Positions 7,976 through 14,417 of a DNA stretch of 21,766 bases are shown piece after piece. Both the position numbers and the translations under genes were made by a program. The notes under the pieces were generated by a model, which saw only the letters and a program-made list of their open reading frames with translations, was not told the origin of the DNA and ran no database searches. The stretch's first letter is position 1. Every line of letters starts with the position of its first letter. This stretch comes from Candidatus Hydrogenedentota bacterium (GTDB lineage Bacteria > Hydrogenedentota > Hydrogenedentia > Hydrogenedentales > CAITNO01), in contig SLFT01000241.1 in the NCBI GenBank assembly GCA_007124105.1, positions 1-21,766 of the forward strand, written 5' to 3'.

Positions 7976-8914
7976 CTATGCCGACCCCGTATTGAACAGC
8001 GGTGTGGACAGGTAACGCTCACCTGAGTCGGGGAGAATAACCACAATCGTCTTGTTTTTGTAGTCGTCCCGATTTGCCAGTCGCAGCGCGACCGCTGCTG
8101 CCGCGCCACAGCTGATGCCTGCAATGATGCCCTCTTCCTTCGCCAGCCGCCGAGAGGTCTCGAAGGCTTCGTCGTCGGTGACGGTTTCCACCTTGTCAAT
8201 GAGCGCCATGTCAAGCACATCAGGAATGAAGCCGGCGCCGATGCCCTGAATTTTATGCTTGCCAGGCTGGCCGCCTGACAACACGGGGGACGCTGCCGGT
8301 TCAACAGCCACACTTTGCAGCGTTTTATTCTTTTCCTGCTTGATATAGCGGGAGATGCCGGTAATGGTGCCGCCAGTGCCCACACCCGAAACCAGCACAT
8401 CAACGTCGCCGTCGGTGTCTTCCCATATCTCCGGGCCGGTTGTCTTGAAGTGAATCTCGGGGTTCGCGGGATTCTTAAATTGCTGGGGCAGGAAATAGTC
8501 GGGATTCTCTGAGGCGATACGCTCGGCTTCGGTGATGGCGCCGGGCATCCCTTTCTCGCCGGGAGTAAGCACTAGTTCCGCGCCAAAAGCCTTTAACATG
8601 GCGCGGCGCTCGAGGCTCATGGTTTCCGGCATGGTCAGGATGAGTTTATAATTGCGAGCGGCTGCCACAAAGGCCAGGGCGATGCCCGTATTCCCGGAGG
8701 TTGGTTCCACAATAACGCCGCCCGGTTTCAACGCGCCTCGTTTTTCGGCGTCCCAGATCATGTTGGCGCCGATGCGGCATTTTACCGAATAGGCAGGATT
8801 GCGCCCTTCAATCTTTGCCAGAACATGCCTGGCCTTGATGCCTTTGGCAAGAGTGTTTAACTGCACCAGGGGCGTACGTCCGATCGAAAAGCTGTTGTCT
8901 TTGTAAATATTCAT
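7976..8914 (-). CDS. cysK: Cysteine synthase A (O-acetylserine sulfhydrylase)
   Basis: This PLP enzyme makes L-cysteine from O-acetylserine and sulfide in the cytoplasm. The 312-residue protein has the family's usual length and strong similarity, remembered rather than searched, to E. coli CysK along its whole length. K45 in YSVKCRIGANMIWDAEKRG binds PLP. TSGNTG (72-77) is the substrate loop and GVGTGGT (177-183) holds the cofactor phosphate. HKIQGIGAGFIP and the GERYLST tail are also typical. The segment GISCGAA has Cys where E. coli has Ser (GISSGAA), a minor variation near the pyridine ring. A strong AAGGAGA Shine-Dalgarno (8927-8921) supports the start. It is transcribed alone from the promoter at 9053-9082 through a structured leader. 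No sulfate-assimilation genes are adjacent. Confidence 0.96.
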   Translation of the reverse strand: MNIYKDNSFSIGRTPLVQLNTLAKGIKARHVLAKIEGRNPAYSVKCRIGANMIWDAEKRGALKPGGVIVEPTSGNTGIALAFVAAARNYKLILTMPETMSLERRAMLKAFGAELVLTPGEKGMPGAITEAERIASENPDYFLPQQFKNPANPEIHFKTTGPEIWEDTDGDVDVLVSGVGTGGTITGISRYIKQEKNKTLQSVAVEPAASPVLSGGQPGKHKIQGIGAGFIPDVLDMALIDKVETVTDDEAFETSRRLAKEEGIIAGISCGAAAAVALRLANRDDYKNKTIVVILPDSGERYLSTPLFNTGSA

Positions 8915-8982
8915 GCCACATCTCCTTTAGCAAGTAGCGCCATAAAATGTTCCGCAAAGCCACGCATGACACGCCCGCGCTT

Positions 8983-9031
8983 CGCATTTCCTGTGAAAGA
9001 TACACCTGTAAGGTAGTATATAGGAAACACG
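8983..9031 (-). promoter_or_regulatory. Structured 5' leader element of cysK
   Basis: In the predicted transcript, CGTGTTTCCT (9031-9022) pairs with AGGAAATGCG (8992-8983) over 10 bp including two G-U pairs. Inside it, 9019-9000 folds into a second hairpin: ATAC/GTAT and ACCT/AGGT with one bulged U and a 3-nt loop. A further short pairing, AGCGC with GCGCT, is possible downstream. The element starts about 15 nt after the predicted start site and about 55 nt before the Shine-Dalgarno. It does not show the hallmarks of a T-box or SAM riboswitch that I can recognise. A regulatory role in cysteine metabolism is inferred. Confidence 0.45.
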
Positions 9032-9052
9032 CGGCACTCGCATCATATTCCT

Positions 9053-9082
9053 ACTATATCACTTTACATTGTAGTGTTTCAA
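9053..9082 (-). promoter_or_regulatory. sigma70-type promoter of cysK
   Basis: TTGAAA (9082-9077), an 18-bp spacer and TATAGT (9058-9053) on the minus strand, five of six matches each. The start would be near 9046, giving a leader of about 130 nt. The spacer carries CACT...AGTG half-sites that might be an operator, but the symmetry is poor. Confidence 0.65.
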
Positions 9083-9175
9083 GGCAGGGATTTATGATAT
9101 ATGCAGTATTGTAAGCGATTCCAGTGCGGGAATCAATAGCCGGAAGAGGGACAGGGAGTAGGAGACAGGGGACAG

Positions 9176-9205
9176 TTGGGTGTGATATGCGGACTGTGCT
9201 ATAAC
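9176..9205 (+). promoter_or_regulatory. Candidate promoter of the menH-like gene (extended -10)
   Basis: TGCTATAAC (9197-9205) is an extended -10 box (TG-n-TATAAC). Only a weak -35, TTGGGT (9176-9181), stands 18 bp upstream. The preceding 9141-9176 is purine-rich with repeated GGGACAG words. The gene is divergent from cysK, whose promoter lies about 100 bp to the left. Confidence 0.4.
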
Positions 9206-9262
9206 AAGCGCCCATGCGGCCAGATTGTGCGTGGGCATTATCATGGTAAACAGGAAACGATG

Positions 9263-10105
9263 ATGGAAGCGATTTTGTATTGGCGATGCTACGATTGGGG
9301 AACAACTGGGTTGTGTCCCGTGCTTATGCTTCATGGATTTATGGGACGCGGCGATGACTGGCAGCAGGTGTCGGAGCATCTGGCGCCGTCGCGGCAGTGC
9401 CTGTGTCCTGATCTGCCGGGCCACGGGGCAACGGCCGCTGATCCCGTGAATGGGGCGGCGGGCATGCCGGAGATTGCGGAGGCCTTGTTGGCGGGGTTGG
9501 AAGCGCGCGGTGTGACGCAATGCGCCCTGGTCGGTTACTCCATGGGCGGGCGCCTGGCGCTCTATCTTGCCGTGCGTTATCCACAACGCTTTTCCTGTCT
9601 GCTCTTGGAGTCTGCATCTCCGGGCCTGCGCACAACGAGCGAGCGGCAGCAACGCCAGGTACATGACGAAGCGCTGGAGGAGAAACTGACGGCCTTGGGA
9701 GAAGACGATGCGGCCTTTGCAGCCTTTCTGCGTACGTGGTACCGCCAGCCCTTGTTTGCGACAATATCGCGCCGGCCAGGGTTGTACGATGCGCTGGTTC
9801 AGCGTCGGCTTCAAAACCATCCGCCATCACTGGCCGCCTCATTGCGCGGGGTCGGTATTGCGTCGCAGCCTAGTCTGTGGGAGGCGCTTTCCGGACTGCG
9901 ACTTCCCACGTTGTTGATCACTGGCGCGGCGGATAAAAAATATTGCGATATAAACGCGGCCATGGCGGCGCGCATGCCTATGGCGTCACACATAACCATG
10001 GACGGCTGCGGCCATATACCGCACCTGGAACGTCCCGACGCGTTCCGCACGGCGCTCGCTCTTTTTTTGCGGAAGTATGACCAGGGTGTGAAGAAGACGT
10101 TATAA
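9263..10105 (+). CDS. menH: MenH-type alpha/beta hydrolase, probable SHCHC synthase
   Basis: 280 residues. In menaquinone synthesis MenH removes pyruvate from SEPHCHC to give SHCHC. The alpha/beta hydrolase signs are the oxyanion segment LHGFMGRGDDW (23-33), nucleophile S93 in GYSMGGR, D224 in TGAADKKY and H251 in GCGHIPHLERPD. The middle segment SASPGLRTTSERQQRQ and WYRQPLFA match MenH much better than general esterases (E. coli MenH has HPGL and WYQQPVFA, from memory). The frame is open from 9176, but AGGA at 9252-9255 sits 7 nt before the ATG at 9263; a tandem ATG at 9260 is the alternative. No other men gene is in the window, so the pathway role rests on family resemblance. A general hydrolase remains possible. 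Confidence 0.78.
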   Translation: MEAILYWRCYDWGTTGLCPVLMLHGFMGRGDDWQQVSEHLAPSRQCLCPDLPGHGATAADPVNGAAGMPEIAEALLAGLEARGVTQCALVGYSMGGRLALYLAVRYPQRFSCLLLESASPGLRTTSERQQRQVHDEALEEKLTALGEDDAAFAAFLRTWYRQPLFATISRRPGLYDALVQRRLQNHPPSLAASLRGVGIASQPSLWEALSGLRLPTLLITGAADKKYCDINAAMAARMPMASHITMDGCGHIPHLERPDAFRTALALFLRKYDQGVKKTL

Positions 10106-10120
10106 GTGCCCCCGGCAATC

Positions 10121-10129
10121 TGATATACT
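10121..10129 (+). promoter_or_regulatory. Candidate extended -10 promoter of the sialidase operon
   Basis: TGATATACT is a TG-n-TATACT extended -10 box about 40 nt before the ATG at 10172, with no good -35. The same TG-n-TATACT form appears before rpsB at 14285-14293. Confidence 0.4.
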
Positions 10130-10171
10130 CATTGCCATGAATGTGGCGTTTGAAACAATGGGAGAAATAGA

Positions 10172-11338
10172 ATGAAAATACATGTTCTACTACTGGCGCT
10201 TCTTTGTATCGTGGGTTTGAGTTGCGGTGCTGTCGCTTCGGAATCTGGCAAAGTGGAGAAAGTTAAGGACATAGTGATTTACAGCGACGCGCGATTTTAC
10301 AGCGCCTTTCCGTCGGTAGTGCAACGCCCCGACGGCGAATTGCTGGTGGCGTTTCGGCGCGCGCCCGAGCGTCGTTATCTCGGCGAGCCCAGTTCCAATC
10401 ATACGGATCCCAACTCATATCTTGTGTTGGTGCGTTCGTGTGATAATGGGGGTACGTGGACAACCGAACCGGAGCTGATTTTTGCCCATCCCTTTGGCGG
10501 TTCACAGGACCCGTGCATGACCCAGCTGCGGGACGGCACAATTGTTTGCAGTAGTTACGGGTGGGCGCTGTTGCGCGGCGATGCGGCAGCGCAGATACCT
10601 GATACGCTGCGTCACGGCGACTTTGTTTTTATGGGCGGTTATCTGCTTCGTTCCACGGACGGTGGTGATTCGTGGCAGGGGCCGATACTGCCGCCGCCTG
10701 TTTCCGAGAGTGTGACGCATACAGTATTCAAGACGCCATGCCCGGCGTACAATCGTGGGCCCATGTGCGAGAGCCGCAACGGCACACTCTATTGGGCTGT
10801 GGCGTCGCAGGCGCGGCTGCAACCCCGCCTGACCGAGGTACATTTGATGGCTTCGACCGATGGCGGCCTTACCTGGGACTATAGAACGCCTGTCGCCCGG
10901 GATGACGCAGTAAGTTTTAATGAGACCGCGCTGTATGAAACAAGCGGGGGCGACCTGCTCGCGTTTATGCGTACGGCGGATTTCAACGATCACACCGTGA
11001 TGGCGCGTTCGACCGACGGCGGCAACAGCTTTGAACCATGGATAGACACGGGATTTCAGGGGCATCCCCATTGCGCCGCTCCATTGCCGGACGGACGCAT
11101 CTTGCTGGTATATGGCTACCGCCATGCCCCCTATGGCATACGCGCGCGCGTACTTGACGCGGAAGGGCGCGAGATCGAAAGCAGCGAAGAGATTATATTG
11201 CGGGATGACGGCGGCAACAGCGATTTGGGGTATCCCTGGGTGACCGCCATGGCCGACGGCAACTATCTGGTCGCCTATTACTTTAACCAGGAGAACGGAA
11301 CACGGCATATTGCCGGAACAATCCTGTCCGTCCGATAG
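10172..11338 (+). CDS. Exported sialidase-like BNR/Asp-box protein
   Basis: 388 residues with an N-terminal signal peptide: MKIHVLLLALLCIVGLSCG, with likely cleavage after AVA around residue 23. The rest is a six-bladed-propeller type sequence with four Asp-boxes (SxDxGxxW/F) at residues 89-96, 161-168, 228-235 and 280-287. This places it in the sialidase/neuraminidase superfamily. The classical FRIP motif is not seen near the N-terminus; instead there is YSAFPSVVQRPDGELLVAFR. So true sialic-acid hydrolysis is not assured, and related secreted proteins act on other sugars or are unassigned. GGGAGA (10160-10165) supports the start. A URO-D-like gene follows after 15 nt, so they are probably cotranscribed. 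The role is likely periplasmic or extracellular glycan use. Confidence 0.85.
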   Translation: MKIHVLLLALLCIVGLSCGAVASESGKVEKVKDIVIYSDARFYSAFPSVVQRPDGELLVAFRRAPERRYLGEPSSNHTDPNSYLVLVRSCDNGGTWTTEPELIFAHPFGGSQDPCMTQLRDGTIVCSSYGWALLRGDAAAQIPDTLRHGDFVFMGGYLLRSTDGGDSWQGPILPPPVSESVTHTVFKTPCPAYNRGPMCESRNGTLYWAVASQARLQPRLTEVHLMASTDGGLTWDYRTPVARDDAVSFNETALYETSGGDLLAFMRTADFNDHTVMARSTDGGNSFEPWIDTGFQGHPHCAAPLPDGRILLVYGYRHAPYGIRARVLDAEGREIESSEEIILRDDGGNSDLGYPWVTAMADGNYLVAYYFNQENGTRHIAGTILSVR

Positions 11339-11353
11339 TGTAGAAAGACGCTT

Positions 11354-12325
11354 ATGACCATGACATCGCGGGAGCGCGTGGAGCGCGCCATTCGTTTCGA
11401 GAAGCCGGACCGTGCGCCCTATAATTTCTGGATGGACCGACGCCGCATGGCGGAACTGGAATCCACCTTCGGCCCAGAGTTCCGCGTAACCCATTTCGGT
11501 GTGGATGTCATCGAAAGCTACGGATGTGTGCCAGCCTTTCCCACGGGCGAATTCAAAGCCCAGGCCGGCACGCACTGGATGGTGAAGGAATTGTTCGAGG
11601 ACTGGCGAGATGCCGCCTCCATTCCCATGCCCCCATTGGATTACACCGTCCTATTCGCGGGACTTGAAGCGCACCTCGAACAGTTTCCCGATCATGCGGT
11701 CATTGTGAATTCACCCAATGTACTGACCCTGATCGAGGCCATGCGCAAACAGGAGCAGGTGTACGTGGACATGATGCTCTATCCGGATGCCGTACAGGCG
11801 TTTTTTCATCGCATTTCCGATATAATGGCCGTCGTGGCGGAACGGGCCTGTACCTACGATATTACCGCCCTGTACGTGCAGGACGACGTGGCATACAACA
11901 ATGGGTTGTTTATTTCGCCCGATCTGCTGCGTGAATACATTCTGCCCCACTGGAAGAAAGTGATTGACATCGGCCATGCGCACAATGTCCCCATCTTCTT
12001 TCACACTGACGGCAAAGTGGATACGTTATGGCCCTTGTTTCGAGATGAACTTGGCGTACGCATGTTGAACCCCCTGCAACCGGAACTACACGATTTCGAC
12101 GCCTTCAAGCGGACGAACCACGGCGAAATGGGGGTGTACGGCGGACTGGCAACCAACCGTATCCACGAGATGACGCCTGAAGAGGTGGAAGCGCATGTAC
12201 AGCATGTTTTCGCACAGCTAGGCGCTGACGGCGGCTTGATTCTGTCCAGCCACGATATTGATTATGCGGTAAGTGTAGAACAGCTCACGGCGCTGTCCCG
12301 GGCCGTTGCTGCCTGTGTGTATTAA
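11354..12325 (+). CDS. URO-D superfamily protein (uroporphyrinogen decarboxylase-like, not HemE)
   Basis: 323 residues. The opening MTSRERVERAIRFEKPDRAP, YVQDDVAYNNGLFISPDLLR, FFHTDGKVDTLWPLF and MLNPLQPE segments are typical of the URO-D/MtaA-like TIM-barrel family. The arginine-rich RYxPE region of HemE is missing. The zinc-binding HxC of corrinoid methyltransferases is replaced by HTD, so neither heme synthesis nor methyl transfer to a thiol is supported. Members of this subgroup are abundant in environmental PVC-like genomes beside carbohydrate genes, and their reaction is unknown to me. Its start is 15 nt after the sialidase-like stop, with only a weak AGAAAG site, which suggests coupling. 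A second in-frame ATG two codons later is possible. Confidence 0.85.
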   Translation: MTMTSRERVERAIRFEKPDRAPYNFWMDRRRMAELESTFGPEFRVTHFGVDVIESYGCVPAFPTGEFKAQAGTHWMVKELFEDWRDAASIPMPPLDYTVLFAGLEAHLEQFPDHAVIVNSPNVLTLIEAMRKQEQVYVDMMLYPDAVQAFFHRISDIMAVVAERACTYDITALYVQDDVAYNNGLFISPDLLREYILPHWKKVIDIGHAHNVPIFFHTDGKVDTLWPLFRDELGVRMLNPLQPELHDFDAFKRTNHGEMGVYGGLATNRIHEMTPEEVEAHVQHVFAQLGADGGLILSSHDIDYAVSVEQLTALSRAVAACVY

Positions 12326-12665
12326 GTCTGGTACAGCGCAATGCGGCGATGGGGAGCGTTCGTGACAGACGCGTGGCCAATCGCACGGGGAACGGCGCAT
12401 TTGTAAAGTTTTATTTGGCATGAAGGTTTGTATAGGATCGTAAGCGTTGGGGGCTTGTGGCGCTACCGTGCGGGCCTTTGATATTTTGTTTTAGTCGTGG
12501 CCGGCAGGAGTAGTTTTTCCTGTGCCAACGGGAAACAGTGTTGCCGCCACCTTCTGTTAATATGGCGTCGGACGCCTTAAAAGCAGTGCGGGTGGAGGCG
12601 CTTGCAGTTCGTGCTGAAACATTGCGAACGCAATGAGGTTGAAACGATACAGAAAGGAAGGCATA
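12326..12665 (+). other. Intergenic leader ahead of the UPF0158 gene, with perfect palindrome GGCGTC-G-GACGCC
   Basis: This 340-nt stretch has no convincing gene. A 13-bp perfect palindrome lies at 12564-12576, about 90 nt before the start codon, just after the T/A-rich TTAATAT. It could be an operator or an RNA hairpin. AATGCGGCG (near 12341) can pair with CGGCGCATT (near 12395) with one mismatch, followed by a T-rich stretch. This is a very weak terminator candidate for the URO-D-like gene. I see no clear -35/-10 pair. Confidence 0.4.
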
Positions 12666-13097
12666 GTGAAAATTGATATGGCCGAGTTGGGAATGGCATT
12701 GACAGTTCATCATCCTGAAGTGGATTTTTATCTGGACAAGGAAACGGGGGAAATCATTCTGGAAACACAAGATGTTGATTTGGACGAAGAGTTGGACAAA
12801 GAGGAGTTGTCGCAGCACCCTGACCGCTACCTTCATATCGAGCCCATAGATTCGCGCACAGGCTATCGGATCATGGAAGACTTTGTTTTTAATCTGCCGG
12901 ACGGCCCGGCAAAGGAACTGCTGGAACGGGCCTTGTCCTGGAAAAAGCCTTTCAGCAATTTCAAGTCGGCGTTGCACGAATTTCCGGAACTTCGGAAGGA
13001 TTGGGATGAGCATTATGAAAAACGGGTGCAAAAGAATGCACGGGAATGGCTTATTTTCCATGAGATTGAGGTTGAAAACGTAACGGGCAAGGAGTAA
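12666..13097 (+). CDS. UPF0158 family protein
   Basis: A small acidic cytoplasmic protein of 143 residues without a known function. It resembles the UPF0158 family, based on the LDKETGEIILET start, the IDSRTGYRIMEDFV core, the LERALSWKKPFSNFKSAL segment and the AREWL end. The frame opens upstream at 12633, but the GTG at 12666 is chosen because AGGAAGG (12655-12661) stands 4 nt before it. The longer start has no such site and adds a basic tail foreign to the family. The stop is 4 nt before the metallophosphatase ATG, whose Shine-Dalgarno lies inside this gene, so the two are translated from one message. The partnership gives no obvious functional hint. Confidence 0.82.
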   Translation: MKIDMAELGMALTVHHPEVDFYLDKETGEIILETQDVDLDEELDKEELSQHPDRYLHIEPIDSRTGYRIMEDFVFNLPDGPAKELLERALSWKKPFSNFKSALHEFPELRKDWDEHYEKRVQKNAREWLIFHEIEVENVTGKE

Positions 13098-13101
13098 GTG
13101 T

Positions 13102-14280
13102 ATGAAAACGAGGAGTCGTCATGAACCTGCGCGGCGGCCACCGTGTCTGCCTGTTCTTTTAGCCCTGTTTGCGGTTTTTGTTGCCGCGACCGGCGCCGCG
13201 GCGCCGAGTGTCTCTGGTATTGTGACGGACAGCGCAGGTGTGGCGCTTGCGAACATCGAGGTATGCCTGTACGCCTATGACGTCCCGGATTTCACGTCTG
13301 AACACGTACACGCCCGTGCTCTCACCGACGGGGCGGGCTGCTTTTCCCTTGACGCGCCGGCAACGGGCGATGTGCTGTTGGTTTTGGGGGGCGACGAGGG
13401 CGCGGGCCGTGTGAAGGCGACGGCGTCGGAAGGGGGCGAGCCTGTGGAACTGTGCTATCCGGTACGCACGGAAATTGTACTGCTCCACGACAACGATCTG
13501 CATTTTAACTTCAATCATCGCGAGGCGTTTCAAACACTGGTGGACAAGTACAGGGCGCGCAACGACAACGTGTTTTTGTTGAATGCAGGGGATGTATTTA
13601 TTCGGCACCCTGACCGTTGGCCTTTCCCGGGCGAAGACGGATACTTTGCATCGGCTTCGTCCATGATTGAAACGATGAACGACATTGGCTATGACGCGAT
13701 GACCCTGGGCAATCATGAACTGGATTACATCAGCGACCTGACCCGGCGCGCGCTAGAAAAAGCACGATTCCCGTTGCTTGGCGCCAATATTGAAATTACT
13801 ACGGACAAGCTGCCGCCTCTGCAACCCTATTACGTTTTCGCCACGGAAGAGCGTTACAGCGTGGTTGTGCTGGGGCTCACCAGTTTCAATAAAGAAGGGG
13901 TAAACAGTCTTGACCCGATGCGTGTTGCGAAAGAATACAGCTGCCTGCGCGACAGCTATGATGTGTTTGTCGCCCTCACCCATATTGGCAACAGCACAGA
14001 CCGCGAACTGGCGGAGGAACTGCACGTCCTTGATGTTATTATCGGCGGCCATACCCACGGTCTGTTGGAAGAGGCAGCGCCTATCGGCGATGTGCTGTTC
14101 GCTCGCGCCGGCGGCACCACCAGCGGTCATCCGGTGGGCCCTGAACAAGCGAAATATCTGGGCGCTGTTACCGTTGTGCTAGAGAACGGCCGGGTCGTCG
14201 AAAAGAGCGGCTATGTGCGAACGTTGGACTCCGAGTCGGCGGTCGAAATGCCCGTTGAAAAAATTGCGCCCGCGCCCTGA
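13102..14280 (+). CDS. Exported 5'-nucleotidase-type metallophosphatase with N-terminal CarboxypepD_reg-like domain
   Basis: 392 residues. A basic start and a hydrophobic stretch (about 17-34, ending TGAAA) form a signal peptide or anchor. Residues about 36-118 resemble a carboxypeptidase-regulatory-like beta-sandwich (VSGIVTDSAGVALANIEVCL). Residues about 122-372 are a calcineurin-like phosphoesterase of the 5'-nucleotidase/UshA class: D132/H134 in NDLHFNF, NAGD (161-164), GNHELD (203-208), LTHIG with H294 and GGHTH (315-319). All metal ligands appear present. The C-terminal 5_nucleotid_C domain that binds the nucleoside in UshA is absent, so the substrate may differ. AAGGAG (13089-13094) overlaps the end of the UPF0158 gene. 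The likely location is periplasm or surface. Confidence 0.86.
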   Translation: MKTRSRHEPARRPPCLPVLLALFAVFVAATGAAAPSVSGIVTDSAGVALANIEVCLYAYDVPDFTSEHVHARALTDGAGCFSLDAPATGDVLLVLGGDEGAGRVKATASEGGEPVELCYPVRTEIVLLHDNDLHFNFNHREAFQTLVDKYRARNDNVFLLNAGDVFIRHPDRWPFPGEDGYFASASSMIETMNDIGYDAMTLGNHELDYISDLTRRALEKARFPLLGANIEITTDKLPPLQPYYVFATEERYSVVVLGLTSFNKEGVNSLDPMRVAKEYSCLRDSYDVFVALTHIGNSTDRELAEELHVLDVIIGGHTHGLLEEAAPIGDVLFARAGGTTSGHPVGPEQAKYLGAVTVVLENGRVVEKSGYVRTLDSESAVEMPVEKIAPAP

Positions 14281-14293
14281 AAAGTGCTATACT
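14264..14293 (+). promoter_or_regulatory. rpsB: Candidate promoter of the rpsB-tsf-pyrH-frr operon
   Basis: TTGCGC (14264-14269), an 18-bp spacer and TATACT (14288-14293), with TG at 14285-14286 making an extended -10. The -35 lies inside the last codons of the metallophosphatase gene. A start near 14300 precedes the folded leader. Confidence 0.6.
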
Positions 14294-14312
14294 TTCGCCA
14301 TTCAATTTCACA

Positions 14313-14386
14313 GGGGCGTCATTCCGTATCTATTCATCGGAAACAATTCGGGTGTCCGGCAGTGTATGTCGGATACCAGGCGCCCC
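14313..14386 (+). promoter_or_regulatory. Three-way-junction RNA leader before rpsB, candidate S2 autoregulatory element
   Basis: The outer stem is GGGGCGTC (14313-14320) with GGCGCCCC (14379-14386): 8 bp, one G-U pair. Inside are two hairpins. TTCCG (14322-14326) pairs with CGGAA (14338-14342). GGTGTCCG (14351-14358) pairs with CGGATACC (14370-14377) over 8 bp with one G-U pair. Single A residues at 14321 and 14378 join the helices, so the junction is compact. It ends 17 nt before the GGAGGAG Shine-Dalgarno. S2 is known to repress its own operon in enterobacteria through a leader. A similar role here is inference. Confidence 0.5.
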
Positions 14387-14417
14387 GAGGTACAACCCGA
14401 ACTGGAGGAGTCTATTT

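Noticed and set aside
9141..9178. Purine-rich GGGACAG repeats before menH
   Set aside because: The copies are short and irregularly spaced; they could be part of a dispersed repeat, but the window has no second copy to support that.
10172..10240. Lipoprotein signal (LSC) in the sialidase-like protein
   Set aside because: The residues before Cys18 (G-L-S) do not fit the lipobox with Leu at -3; a type I signal peptide ending AVA fits better.
10502..11575. 357-aa minus-strand open frame
   Set aside because: Antisense to the sialidase-like gene with its four Asp-boxes; no recognisable domain.
11354..12325. Assignment as hemE (true uroporphyrinogen decarboxylase)
   Set aside because: The HemE N-terminal arginine motif is missing and no heme gene is nearby.
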